A stretch of DNA of 26,175 nt from Alphaproteobacteria bacterium (GTDB lineage: Bacteria > Pseudomonadota > Alphaproteobacteria > Micavibrionales > UBA2020): contig JAQSWE010000002.1 in NCBI GenBank assembly GCA_029266795.1, positions 1 through 26,175 of the forward strand, given 5' to 3'. The notes beneath the pieces were generated by a model. The model did not search any database. It was not told the origin of the DNA and saw nothing but the letters and a program-made list of their open reading frames with translations. Both the position numbers and the translations under genes were made by a program. Every line of letters starts with the position of its first letter. The first letter of the stretch is position 1. Shown here one piece after another: positions 7,489 to 16,132 of this stretch.

Positions 7489-8931
7489 ATGATGCGATTT
7501 ATCACGACGCCGCGACAGATGCCGGACAAGCGTTCGGCGGATCAGCGCCGCCGCGATTTTGATTCCATCTATGACGGCTTCGATGCCGAAAAGACAGGTA
7601 CGCAGGCCAGCCGCTGTTCGCAATGCGGCGTGCCGTTCTGCCAGGTCTATTGCCCGCTGTCGAACAACATCCCCGACTGGCTGCGCCTGACCGCCGAGGA
7701 CCGGCTGCAGGAAGCCTATCAAATGGCGGCAGCGACCAACACCTTCCCCGAAATCTGCGGGAGCATCTGCCCGCAGGACAGATTGTGCGAAGGCAACTGC
7801 GTGATCGAGCAGGCCGGCCACGGCACCGTCACAATCGGCGCGGTGGAAAAATACGTGACCGAAAAGGCGTTTGACGAAGGCTGGGTCAAGCCGCGCCTGC
7901 CGAAGCAGGAATTGGCGCAATCGGTCGGCATCATCGGTGCTGGACCGGGCGGCCTTGCGGCGGCGGAGATGCTGCGTTCCATGGGCTATCAGGTGACGGT
8001 CTATGACCGTTATGACCGACCGGGCGGGTTGCTGATCTACGGCATCCCCAATTTCAAGCTGGAAAAATACGTCGTGGCGCGCCGCATCGAATTGCTGGAG
8101 GCGCAGGGCGTTAAATTTAAAACGAATGTGGATATCGGGGGTGGGACGCGTTTCGACAGCATCCGCGCCGCGCATGACTCTATCCTGATCGCAACAGGCG
8201 TTTACAAGGCGCGGGAACTGGCATTGCCGGGTGCCGGGCTGGATAACGTCGTGCCAGCGCTCGATTACCTGATCGCCGCCAATCGCACCGGTCTCGGCGA
8301 CAAGGTGGAGGATTTCGAAAACGGCCGGCTGAATGCGAACGGAAAGAAAGTCGTGGTCATTGGCGGCGGCGATACCGCGATGGATTGCGTGCGCACCGCC
8401 GTGCGGCAGGGCGCGACATCGGTCAAGTGCATGTACCGCCGCGACCGCGATAACATGCCGGGTTCCGTCCGCGAAGTGCAAAATGCGGAAGAGGAAAACG
8501 TCGAATTCGTCTGGCTGTCCGCGCCGCTTGCGCTCCATGGCAGCGCGCCTGGTCCCGTAACAGGCATCCGCGCGCAGCAGATGTATCTGGGCCTGCCGGA
8601 CGCTTCGGGCCGCCGCACGCCGCAGGCGCAGGAAAACGCAAACTTTGATATGGATGCCGATCTCGTCATCAAGGCGCTGGGCTTCGAGGCAGAGGATATC
8701 CCCGCCCTGTTCGGCGTGCCCGAACTGGCCGTGACCGCCTCCGGCACGCTGGCCGTCGATGACGGCACGCTCATGACAGCGCTCGATGGCGTTTTTGCGG
8801 CGGGCGATATCGTGCGCGGCGCGTCGCTGGTCGTCTGGGCGATCAAGGACGGGCGGCACGCGGCGCTCGCCATGCACAGCTACATGGAAGACGCCGGACG
8901 CGGCAGGCTCCGCGGAAAGGATGCGTTCTGA
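7489..8931 (+). CDS. gltD: Glutamate synthase (NADPH) small subunit GltD
   Basis: The product is about 480 residues and is the FAD- and NADPH-binding subunit that feeds electrons to GltB. Two cysteine clusters for [4Fe-4S] centres are near the N-terminus (CSQCGVPFCQVYCP, then CGSICPQDRLCEGNCV). The FAD Rossmann motif GIIGAGPGGLAAAEML follows, then YDRYDRPGGLLIYGIPNFKLEK, the NADPH motif VIGGGDTAMDC, and a C-terminal FAD-contact segment VFAAGDIVRGASLVVWAIKDGR. Adjacent ATGs occur at 7489 and 7492, and a TTG at 7477 has better ribosome-binding spacing; these differ by at most 5 residues. The open frame running back to 7180 is not coding. The stop TGA (8929-8931) overlaps the gltB ATG by 1 nt. 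GltD and GltB are therefore translationally coupled, in the order DB rather than the commoner BD. Confidence 0.95.
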   Translation: MMRFITTPRQMPDKRSADQRRRDFDSIYDGFDAEKTGTQASRCSQCGVPFCQVYCPLSNNIPDWLRLTAEDRLQEAYQMAAATNTFPEICGSICPQDRLCEGNCVIEQAGHGTVTIGAVEKYVTEKAFDEGWVKPRLPKQELAQSVGIIGAGPGGLAAAEMLRSMGYQVTVYDRYDRPGGLLIYGIPNFKLEKYVVARRIELLEAQGVKFKTNVDIGGGTRFDSIRAAHDSILIATGVYKARELALPGAGLDNVVPALDYLIAANRTGLGDKVEDFENGRLNANGKKVVVIGGGDTAMDCVRTAVRQGATSVKCMYRRDRDNMPGSVREVQNAEEENVEFVWLSAPLALHGSAPGPVTGIRAQQMYLGLPDASGRRTPQAQENANFDMDADLVIKALGFEAEDIPALFGVPELAVTASGTLAVDDGTLMTALDGVFAAGDIVRGASLVVWAIKDGRHAALAMHSYMEDAGRGRLRGKDAF

Positions 8932-11900
8932 TGACACAGCAACCGGCATTCGGCCTTTATAATCCCGAAGACGAACATGATGCCTGCGGCGTCGGCTTCG
9001 TCGCCGCCATCGACGGCAAGCCGCGCCGCGAAGTGGTGGAAAAAGCCATCGGTGCATTGAAAAAAATCTGGCACCGCGGCGCAGTGGATGCCGACGGCAA
9101 GACGGGCGACGGCGCAGGGCTGATGGTGCAGGTACCGCAAGGCTTCTTCAAGTCGCATATCATGCGCATGGGGCACAACTCGGCGGAGGGCATCATCGGC
9201 GTGGGCCAGCTGTTCCTGCCGCGCATCAACATGGACGCGCGCGACGACGTGCGCGCAATTGTCGAAACCGAAATCCTTAACCACGGCTATACCATCTACG
9301 GCTGGCGGCAGGTGCCGGTCGACATCACCGTGCTAGGCACAAAGGCAAATGCGACCCGCCCCGAGATCGAGCAGATCATCATCGGCAACTGCGGTAAGCC
9401 CGAAGACATATTCGAAAAAGACCTCTACCTGATCCGCCGCCGCATCGAGAAAACCGCGCGCGCCGCCCTGATCCGCGATTTCCACATCTGTTCCATGAGC
9501 TGCCGGTCCATCGTGTACAAAGGGCTGTTCCTTGCCGAGCAGCTGAGCCCGTTTTATCCGGATTTACTGGATAAGCGCTTTGAATCGAATTTCGCGCTGT
9601 TCCACCAGCGTTATTCCACCAACACCTTCCCCAGCTGGCCGCTGGCGCAGCCGTTCCGGATGTTGGCGCATAACGGCGAGATCAACACCCTGCGCGGCAA
9701 CCTGAACTGGCTGAAGGTGCATGAAACGCGCATGGAGCATCCGGCCTTTGGCGAGGTCATCGAGGATTTGAAACCCGTCGTCGATCACGGCACGTCAGAT
9801 TCCGGCGCGCTCGACAACGTGTTCGAACTGCTCTGCCGCGTCGGGCGGTCCGCGCCGATGGCGAAAAGCATGCTGATACCGGAAGCAGACCCCGGCGACG
9901 ATACGCTGCCGCCGCATTACCGCGCCTTTTACAAATACTGCAACACGGTCATGGAGCCGTGGGACGGCCCTGCGGCGCTGGCGATTTACGACGGCCGCTG
10001 GATCATGGGCGGCATGGACCGTAACGGGTTGCGTCCCTTCCGCTACACCATCACGAAGGATGGGCTGATCGTCGCCTGCTCCGAAACCGGCATGGTGCGC
10101 ATCGACGAGCAGAACATCGTCGAGAAAGACCGCATTGGCCCCGGCCAGATGATCGCCGTCGACTTGGTCGAAGGCCGCCTCTACAAAGACCGCGAGCTGA
10201 AAGACATGCTGGCTGCCAGCCGCCCGTTCGAGGACTGGGTCGCGCATGGCGTGAAGTTGGAAAACCTCGTCAAGAAAGCGCGCGGCGAAGAACCGGCGGA
10301 GTTCGACGAAACCGCGCTGCGCCGCAAGCAGGTCGCCATCGGCCTGACGCTTGAAGACATCGAGCTGATCCTGAAACCCATGGTGACGGACGGCAAGGAA
10401 GCCATCGGGTCGATGGGCAACGACACGCCGCTCGCCGTCTTCTCGCAGAATTATCGCGGGCTGCATCATTTCTTCCACCAGAATTTCAGCCAGGTGACGA
10501 ATCCGCCCATCGATTCACTACGTGAAAAGCGCGTGATGACGCTGCTGACGCGCCTTGGCAACCTCGGCAACATTCTGGATGAAGACAAAAGCCAGTGCCA
10601 CATGCTCGCGCTGCCCAGCCCTGTGCTGACGAATGGCGAATTCGAGGCGATGACGGGCTACCTCGCCGCCAAGATTACCGAAGTCGATACGACATTCCCC
10701 GTGAACGGCGGCGACAATGCGCTGAAAGATGCGCTCGCGCGCATTCGCCATGAAGCGGCGGAGGGCATCTGCAATGGCAAGGGCCATATCGTGTTGACCG
10801 ACACGGCGCTTGGGCCCGAACGTGCGGCGATACCCGCAATCCTTGCCGCCGGCGCGGTGCATACGCATTTGATCCGGAACGGCTTGCGCAGTTTCGCCTC
10901 GCTCAATATCCGCTCCGCCGAATGCGCGGATGTGCATCACTTCGCGGTGCTGATCGGTGTGGGGGCGACGACGGTCAATGCCTGGCTCGTGCAGAATACG
11001 GTTGCGGATGGATTGTCGCGCGGGCTCTACGGCAAGCGCGACATGCCCGAATGCATGGAAAATTACCGCAAGGCCATCAATGACGGCTTGCTGAAAATCA
11101 TGTCCAAGATGGGGATTTCCATCATCAGTTCCTATCGCGGCGGCTGCAATTTCGAGGCGGTCGGCCTGTCGCGCGCGCTGGCGGCGGAATACCTGCCCGG
11201 CATCCCCAGCCGCATTTCCGGCATCGGGCTCGACGGCATCCAGCGCAGTGTGCTGGCGCAGCACGAGATCGCCTTCGCCGGCGCGAAGCCCGAGCTTTCC
11301 ATCGGCGGTTTCTACAGCTTCCGCGACAAGGGCGAGCATCACAGCTGGGAGGGCAAATTGATCCATACGCTGCAGGGCGCGGTCAATACCAACAACTTCC
11401 GCACCTTCCAGCGCTATACCGCGATGCTGCATGGCCAGCCGCCGTCGAACCTGCGCGACTTGCTGGATTTCGACAAGCAGCGCGCGCCTGTTGCGCTGCC
11501 CGACGTGGAATCCGTCTCGCGCATCCGCCGCCGCTTCGTGACGCCATCGATGTCTCTGGGCGCGCTCAGCCTCGAGGCGCATGGCACGCTGAATGTCGCC
11601 ATGAACCGCATCGGCGCGAAATCGGCCTCGGGCGAGGGCGGGGAAGACCCCTCGCGCTATACGCCTGACAAGAACGGTGACAACCACAATTCGGCGATTA
11701 AACAAATTGCTTCCGGCCGCTTCGGCGTGACGGCGGAATACCTGAACCAGTGCCGAGAGATCGAAATCAAGATCGCGCAGGGCGCAAAACCGGGCGAGGG
11801 CGGCCAGCTGCCCGGATTTAAAGTGACGGAAATGATCGCGAAATTCCGGCATTCGACGCCCGGTGTCACGCTCATCAGCCCGCCGCCGCATCATGACATC

Positions 11901-13424
11901 TATTCCATCGAAGACCTCGCGCAGCTGATTTACGACCTGAAGCAGATCAACCCCGAGGCAAAAGTTGCGGTTAAGCTGGTCGCGCGTGCGGGCATCGGCA
12001 CGATTGCGGCAGGCGTGGCGAAGGCGAATGCCGACGTCATCCATATCTCCGGCAATGCGGGCGGCACGGGCGCGAGCCCCCAGACCTCAATCAAGTTCGC
12101 CGGCGTCCCGTGGGAAATGGGGCTGTCGGAAGTGCACCAAGTGCTGACCATGAACGGGCTGCGCCACCGCGTGACGCTGCGCGCCGATGGCGGCATCAAA
12201 TCTGGGCGTGACATTATCATTGCAGCCATTCTGGGCGCGGAGGAATACGGCATCGGCACCGCGTCGCTGATCGCCATGGGCTGCCTGATGGTGCGCCAAT
12301 GCCATTCCAACACCTGCCCCGTCGGTGTCTGCACGCAGGATGCCAAGCTGCGCGAATTCTTCACCGGCACGCCGGAAAAGGTCATCAACCTGTTCACCTT
12401 TATCGCCGAAGACGTGCGCGAGCATCTGGCGATGCTGGGCTACCAAAACCTCAACGACATTATCGGCCGCACCGAACTGCTGCACCAGACCAGCCTTGGC
12501 GCTGCGCATCTCGATGATCTAGACCTCAACAGCATGCTCGCGCAGGCCAACCCTGACGGCCGCCCCATGACCTGCACGGTCGAGGGCCGCAACGAAGTGC
12601 CGGACACGCTGGACAAGGACATCATCCGCGACGCAGGCCCGCTGTTCGAGCGTGGCGAGAAGATGGAGCTGTCCTATCAGGTGCAGAACACGCACCGCGC
12701 GGTCGGCACGCGCCTCTCATCGCTTATCACGCGCAAATTCGGGATGCAGCATCTGCAGCCGGGGCATATTACGGTTGCTTTGCATGGTAGCGCCGGACAG
12801 TCGCTCGGCGCCTTTGCGGTGCAGGGGCTGAAGCTGGCCGTTTACGGCGACGCCAACGATTATGTCGGCAAGGGATTATCCGGCGGCACGATCACCGTGC
12901 GCCCGCCGGTCAATTCGCATTTGCGCAGTTGCGACAACACCATCATCGGCAATACCGTCCTCTATGGCGCAACGGCGGGCAAGCTGTTCGCGGCGGGGCA
13001 GGCAGGCGAGCGTTTCGCCGTGCGTAATTCGGGCGCGAAAGTGGTGATCGAGGGCTGCGGATCGAACGGCTGTGAATACATGACGGGCGGCGTCGCCGTC
13101 ATCCTCGGCGCTGTCGGCCCCAATTTCGGCGCGGGCATGACGGGCGGCATGGCCTATGTCTATGACCCCGACGACCGTTTGAAAAACCGTATTAATGCCG
13201 ACGGCGTCATCTGCCAGCCGGTCGCGGTCGACCATTATGCCGACGAGCTAAAGGCATTGGTGGAGGAGCATGTACGGGAGACTGAATCCGTCTACGCCGC
13301 CGAAATCATGGAAAACTGGGGCATGAGCCTCGGTCATTTCCGGCAGGTGATCCCGAAGGAAATGACGACGCGCCTCGCCATCTCGCCCTTCGTTGCCACG
13401 GCAGATATCAAGAAAGCCGGGTAG
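8931..13424 (+). CDS. gltB: Glutamate synthase (NADPH) large subunit GltB
   Basis: The product is 1497 residues, normal for bacterial GltB. It makes two glutamates from glutamine and 2-oxoglutarate. The N-terminal class II amidotransferase domain has catalytic Cys19 (HDACGVGF), so residues 1-18 should be removed as a propeptide. A central domain follows, then the FMN/synthase domain with KPGEGGQLPG, the glycine-rich HISGNAGGTGASP and LRADGGIKSGRD. The [3Fe-4S] cysteines are Cys1118, Cys1124 and Cys1129 (CLMVRQCHSNTCPVGVC). The C-terminal GXGXG beta-helix domain is present (VIEGCGSNGCEYMTGGVAVILG). No key residue appears missing. It is the second gene of gltDB. The stop TAG is 1 nt from the convergent stop of yjdM, leaving no room for a separate intergenic terminator. 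Confidence 0.97.
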   Translation: MTQQPAFGLYNPEDEHDACGVGFVAAIDGKPRREVVEKAIGALKKIWHRGAVDADGKTGDGAGLMVQVPQGFFKSHIMRMGHNSAEGIIGVGQLFLPRINMDARDDVRAIVETEILNHGYTIYGWRQVPVDITVLGTKANATRPEIEQIIIGNCGKPEDIFEKDLYLIRRRIEKTARAALIRDFHICSMSCRSIVYKGLFLAEQLSPFYPDLLDKRFESNFALFHQRYSTNTFPSWPLAQPFRMLAHNGEINTLRGNLNWLKVHETRMEHPAFGEVIEDLKPVVDHGTSDSGALDNVFELLCRVGRSAPMAKSMLIPEADPGDDTLPPHYRAFYKYCNTVMEPWDGPAALAIYDGRWIMGGMDRNGLRPFRYTITKDGLIVACSETGMVRIDEQNIVEKDRIGPGQMIAVDLVEGRLYKDRELKDMLAASRPFEDWVAHGVKLENLVKKARGEEPAEFDETALRRKQVAIGLTLEDIELILKPMVTDGKEAIGSMGNDTPLAVFSQNYRGLHHFFHQNFSQVTNPPIDSLREKRVMTLLTRLGNLGNILDEDKSQCHMLALPSPVLTNGEFEAMTGYLAAKITEVDTTFPVNGGDNALKDALARIRHEAAEGICNGKGHIVLTDTALGPERAAIPAILAAGAVHTHLIRNGLRSFASLNIRSAECADVHHFAVLIGVGATTVNAWLVQNTVADGLSRGLYGKRDMPECMENYRKAINDGLLKIMSKMGISIISSYRGGCNFEAVGLSRALAAEYLPGIPSRISGIGLDGIQRSVLAQHEIAFAGAKPELSIGGFYSFRDKGEHHSWEGKLIHTLQGAVNTNNFRTFQRYTAMLHGQPPSNLRDLLDFDKQRAPVALPDVESVSRIRRRFVTPSMSLGALSLEAHGTLNVAMNRIGAKSASGEGGEDPSRYTPDKNGDNHNSAIKQIASGRFGVTAEYLNQCREIEIKIAQGAKPGEGGQLPGFKVTEMIAKFRHSTPGVTLISPPPHHDIYSIEDLAQLIYDLKQINPEAKVAVKLVARAGIGTIAAGVAKANADVIHISGNAGGTGASPQTSIKFAGVPWEMGLSEVHQVLTMNGLRHRVTLRADGGIKSGRDIIIAAILGAEEYGIGTASLIAMGCLMVRQCHSNTCPVGVCTQDAKLREFFTGTPEKVINLFTFIAEDVREHLAMLGYQNLNDIIGRTELLHQTSLGAAHLDDLDLNSMLAQANPDGRPMTCTVEGRNEVPDTLDKDIIRDAGPLFERGEKMELSYQVQNTHRAVGTRLSSLITRKFGMQHLQPGHITVALHGSAGQSLGAFAVQGLKLAVYGDANDYVGKGLSGGTITVRPPVNSHLRSCDNTIIGNTVLYGATAGKLFAAGQAGERFAVRNSGAKVVIEGCGSNGCEYMTGGVAVILGAVGPNFGAGMTGGMAYVYDPDDRLKNRINADGVICQPVAVDHYADELKALVEEHVRETESVYAAEIMENWGMSLGHFRQVIPKEMTTRLAISPFVATADIKKAG

Positions 13425-13425
13425 A

Positions 13426-13779
13426 CTATTCCGTCACTTTCTTGACGTATTCCGATTTCAACCCCATGGGGCCGATGCCGGGGACTTTGCAGTCGATATT
13501 GTGGTCACCCTCGACCAGCTTGATGTTTTTTACCTTCGTGCCGACCTTGACGACATCGGATGAATTGCGTGCCTTCAGATCCTTGATGACGGAGACGGTG
13601 TCGCCGTCCTGCAATATCGTGCCGTTCGCGTCGCGCACTACCAATGCGCCGCTTTCCGCTTCGCCGGATGCCTCGCCCGATGTCTGCCATTCATGGCCGC
13701 ATTCGGGGCAGGTGAGCGTGCCGCGGTCTTCATAGGTCAGTTCCGACTGGCATTTGGGGCAGGGGGGCAGCGTGGTCAT
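13426..13779 (-). CDS. yjdM: PhnA/YjdM-type zinc-ribbon protein
   Basis: The product is 117 residues. An N-terminal zinc ribbon has Cys7, Cys10, Cys24 and Cys27 (PCPKC ... TCPECGHEW). The conserved PhnA C-terminal domain follows: VVRDANGTILQDGDTVSVIKDLKARNSSDVVKVGTKVKNIKLVEGDHNIDCKV. The old name ('alkylphosphonate utilisation protein PhnA') comes from the E. coli gene position; a role in phosphonate use is not established for this domain, and no phn genes are nearby. The short spacer between ribbon and domain is Glu/Ser/Gly-rich. The ATG overlaps the stop of the upstream cytochrome gene (ATGA), so the two are coupled. Confidence 0.92.
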   Translation of the reverse strand: MTTLPPCPKCQSELTYEDRGTLTCPECGHEWQTSGEASGEAESGALVVRDANGTILQDGDTVSVIKDLKARNSSDVVKVGTKVKNIKLVEGDHNIDCKVPGIGPMGLKSEYVKKVTE

Positions 13780-14600
13780 TTTGCGGTCTTTCTGGTGGTG
13801 GACATATGTTCCATGTAGGAAATAATCAGGTCTATTTCATGGTCGCTCAGCGCGTCTTTGTCAAATCCCGGCATTTGCATCCCGTCCCAGTGACGGAGCG
13901 ATGCGGGGTTGCGGATGTATTTTTTTAAGGCATCGGGCTTGAAATACTCGGTCGGGCTCGCGGGCAGGTTGAGGTCGGGACCGGCGGCGGAGCTGCCCGC
14001 GCCGTTCAGCTTGTGGCAGGCCATGCATTGGGTCACAAACAGCGCCTGTCCCGCGCGGATGAGGGCTGCGGCGGGCAGGGCAGGGTCGACAGCGAGTTCT
14101 TTCCAGCGCTTCGCGGGTGAATCCGCCGACCGCAGCGCCGCAATCATGAACGGCCATTGCTCACTGCGGATACCGGAGGCGCTGGCGTTCAGCCAGACGA
14201 TATAGAACGGTCCTGCGCTCGCCTTCTTGCCGGGCAAAGCGGGCCAAGGGGTATCGGGCGGCTCGATCGCCAGAAACGCTTGAGCCGCGCCTGTTTTGTC
14301 GTTTAGCAGCAGGTCAGTCGGCAGTTGCGCCACGAAACCGTCATTCGCTACCGCCTCGATCACCGAATCCGGCGGCAGCTTCATGCCTGCCAGCAGGGCG
14401 GACAGGGGCAGGGCGCGGTAATGCATGGTTTTTTTATAAGATGGGTCGGCGATGCTGATATCCCGCGTTTTCGGGTCCGCCAGCAATTGCGGCGCCGTCA
14501 TCACGCGCTTGTCCGTGCCGATGCTAAATGTCAGCGACTCCGCCCCATGTGCGGGAAAGGCCGAAATGAACAACAAAAACAGGGCCGCGATATATTTCAT
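13776..14600 (-). CDS. Exported cytochrome c with molybdopterin-oxidoreductase-like N-terminal domain
   Basis: The product is 274 residues. Residues 1-20 are a signal peptide (MKYIAALFLLFISAFPAHGA), so the protein acts in the periplasm. Residues about 22-158 have the look of the sulfite-oxidase-type molybdopterin-binding domain (YRALPLSALLAGM, VANDGFVAQLPTDLLL, AFLAIEPPDTPWPAL, AGPFYIVWLNA). The region is short and may have lost the cofactor. Residues about 180-270 are a class I cytochrome c, with haem motif CMACH at 192-196 and MQMPGF (Met241/243) as probable axial ligand. Electron partners are unknown. The frame is open to an ATG at 14672, but only the start at 14600 puts the signal peptide at the N-terminus. 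It is divergent from the glutathione peroxidase gene, 77 nt apart, and its stop overlaps the start of yjdM. Confidence 0.82.
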   Translation of the reverse strand: MKYIAALFLLFISAFPAHGAESLTFSIGTDKRVMTAPQLLADPKTRDISIADPSYKKTMHYRALPLSALLAGMKLPPDSVIEAVANDGFVAQLPTDLLLNDKTGAAQAFLAIEPPDTPWPALPGKKASAGPFYIVWLNASASGIRSEQWPFMIAALRSADSPAKRWKELAVDPALPAAALIRAGQALFVTQCMACHKLNGAGSSAAGPDLNLPASPTEYFKPDALKKYIRNPASLRHWDGMQMPGFDKDALSDHEIDLIISYMEHMSTTRKTAK

Positions 14601-14677
14601 TTTATGATGCAACTTGTGACGGGTTGGGGGTAATATACCGCCAATCCCGCAATAGTCCATGAAAAGGAACAATCGCC

Positions 14678-15229
14678 ATGACCGCTTCCCTTTACGACAT
14701 CACCCTGAAACGCATCGACGGCAGCGACACATCGCTGCGCGAATTCAGCGGCAAGACCGTGCTTGTGGTCAATGTCGCCTCCAAATGCGGGCTGACCAAG
14801 CAGTATGAAGGGCTCGAGAAGCTCTATGCCGATTACAGCGCGAAGGGCCTTGTCGTGGCGGGTTTCCCCGCGAATGATTTTGCGGGGCAGGAACCCGGCA
14901 CGAATGAAGAGATTCAGGAGTTCTGCAAGACCACCTTCGGCGTCAAATTCCCGATGTTCGCCAAAGTCACCGTGACGGGCGCGGAAAAACACCCGCTGTT
15001 CGACGCGCTCACCGCGGCGCAGCCCAAGGCGAAGACGCCCAACACAGGCTCGTTCCGCGACAAGCTGAAGGGCCATGGCCTGACGCCGAACCCCGAGCCG
15101 GAACTGCTGTGGAACTTCGAAAAATTCCTTATCAGCCGCGAGGGCGAGGTTGTGGCGCGCTTTTCGCCGGATACCACGCCTGACGACCCTGCACTGGTCG
15201 CGGCGATCAAGGAAGAACTGTCGAAGTAA
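14678..15229 (+). CDS. Glutathione peroxidase family protein (thiol peroxidase)
   Basis: The product is 183 residues and reduces hydrogen peroxide or organic peroxides, probably in the cytoplasm as no signal peptide is seen. The peroxidatic residue is Cys37 (NVASKCGLT), so it is a Cys rather than a selenocysteine form. The rest of the catalytic set is present: Gln71 (FAGQEPG) and Trp145-Asn146 (LLWNFEKFL). Bacterial enzymes of this type (BtuE/BsaA) often use thioredoxin as well as glutathione. The ATG at 14678 is preceded by AAGGA at a spacing of 9 nt. It is the first gene of a likely operon with the DUF1489 gene, which starts 8 nt after its stop. Confidence 0.95.
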   Translation: MTASLYDITLKRIDGSDTSLREFSGKTVLVVNVASKCGLTKQYEGLEKLYADYSAKGLVVAGFPANDFAGQEPGTNEEIQEFCKTTFGVKFPMFAKVTVTGAEKHPLFDALTAAQPKAKTPNTGSFRDKLKGHGLTPNPEPELLWNFEKFLISREGEVVARFSPDTTPDDPALVAAIKEELSK

Positions 15230-15237
15230 GGCCCGCG

Positions 15238-15666
15238 ATGGCGCTCCATATCATCAAGCTCTCCGTCGGCTCCGAAAGCCTCGAGGATCTCGCCGCATGG
15301 CAGAAGGAGCGCCTGCGCGACATGAAAGAAAAGGGCAAAAAGCCTGAAATGGTCCATGTGACGCGCCAGATGCCCAAACGCGCCGATGAGGTGCTGGACG
15401 GCGGGTCGATTTACTGGGTTATCAAGGGCTGGATCGTGGCGCGGCAGAAGCTGCTGGAACTGCGCCCCATGAAGCGCGACGGCATTCCCCATTGCGGCCT
15501 CGTCTACGATAAAAAGATTATCCCCGTCCAATGGCAGCCCCGTCGCGCCTTTCAGGGCTGGCGCTACCTCGACCCCAAGGACGCCCCGCCTGACCGCGAG
15601 GCAGGCGGGCTGGATGAACTGCCCGAAACCGTCCGGATGGAGCTATCGGCGCTCGGACTGCTTTAG
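15238..15666 (+). CDS. DUF1489 family protein
   Basis: The product is 142 residues. It begins LHIIKLSVGSESLEDLAAWQ and contains VTRQMPKRADEVLDGGSIYWVIKGWIVARQKLLEL, the pattern of DUF1489, a family of unknown function that I know mainly from Alphaproteobacteria. No catalytic residues can be named. The start at 15238 is supported by AAGG overlapping the end of the glutathione peroxidase gene, and the two are probably cotranscribed. The C-terminal end is acidic and Pro-rich. Confidence 0.88.
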   Translation: MALHIIKLSVGSESLEDLAAWQKERLRDMKEKGKKPEMVHVTRQMPKRADEVLDGGSIYWVIKGWIVARQKLLELRPMKRDGIPHCGLVYDKKIIPVQWQPRRAFQGWRYLDPKDAPPDREAGGLDELPETVRMELSALGLL

Positions 15667-15712
15667 GAACCGCCTGCCGCGCCCGTCGTTGGCAGTATCT
15701 GATTAAACCATG

Positions 15713-15717
15713 AAAGG
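15713..15717 (+). promoter_or_regulatory. Ribosome binding site deciding the DUF2177 start
   Basis: AAAGG ends 7 nt before ATG 15725. The alternative ATG at 15710 contains this site within its own codons and has no site upstream, so 15725 is preferred. Confidence 0.55.
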
Positions 15718-15724
15718 CCTTACC

Positions 15725-16132
15725 ATGCCCGCTTACCTGATCGCCTATCTGGCCACGACCGTCGTCTTCTTCGCGATGGATTTCGTCTGGATCAGCCTTG
15801 CCATGAAGCATCTCTATCAGGCAAAACTGGGGCCGCTGCTGCTGGAAAAACCCAATCTTGCCGTGGCAGCAGGTTTTTACCTGCTCTATGTCGTCGGCAT
15901 CGTCGTTTTTGCCGTCATGCCCGCGCTGGCGCAGGGCAACTGGGTGCGCGCGCTCTGGAGCGGTGCGCTGTTCGGCCTTGTCGCCTACGGCACCTATGAC
16001 ATGACGAACCTCGCGACGCTCAAGAACTGGCCGTGGACGGTTGCCGTCATCGACATGGCCTGGGGAACGGCTGCGACAGCGGCTGCTGCGACCGCCGGAT
16101 ACTTCATCACGCGGTATTTTTCCGCCAGCTAA
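15725..16132 (+). CDS. DUF2177 family integral membrane protein
   Basis: The product is 135 residues with about four transmembrane helices: about residues 3-24 (YLIAYLATTVVFFAMDFVWI), 46-70 (LAVAAGFYLLYVVGIVVFAVM), 77-95 and 107-130. The motif AMDFVWISLAMKHLYQAKLGPLL near the start, and GALFGLVAYGTYDMTNLATLKNWP later, are typical of DUF2177. Function is unknown; it is an inner-membrane protein. It follows DUF1489 by 58 nt and probably belongs to the same transcript. No convincing terminator with a T-run follows. Confidence 0.88.
   Translation: MPAYLIAYLATTVVFFAMDFVWISLAMKHLYQAKLGPLLLEKPNLAVAAGFYLLYVVGIVVFAVMPALAQGNWVRALWSGALFGLVAYGTYDMTNLATLKNWPWTVAVIDMAWGTAATAAAATAGYFITRYFSAS

Noticed and set aside
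7324..9057. 577-codon open frame on the minus strand
   Set aside because: It is antisense to gltD and the start of gltB; low-complexity Arg/His-rich translation.
10518..12044. 508-codon open frame on the minus strand
   Set aside because: It is antisense to gltB and has shadow-like composition.
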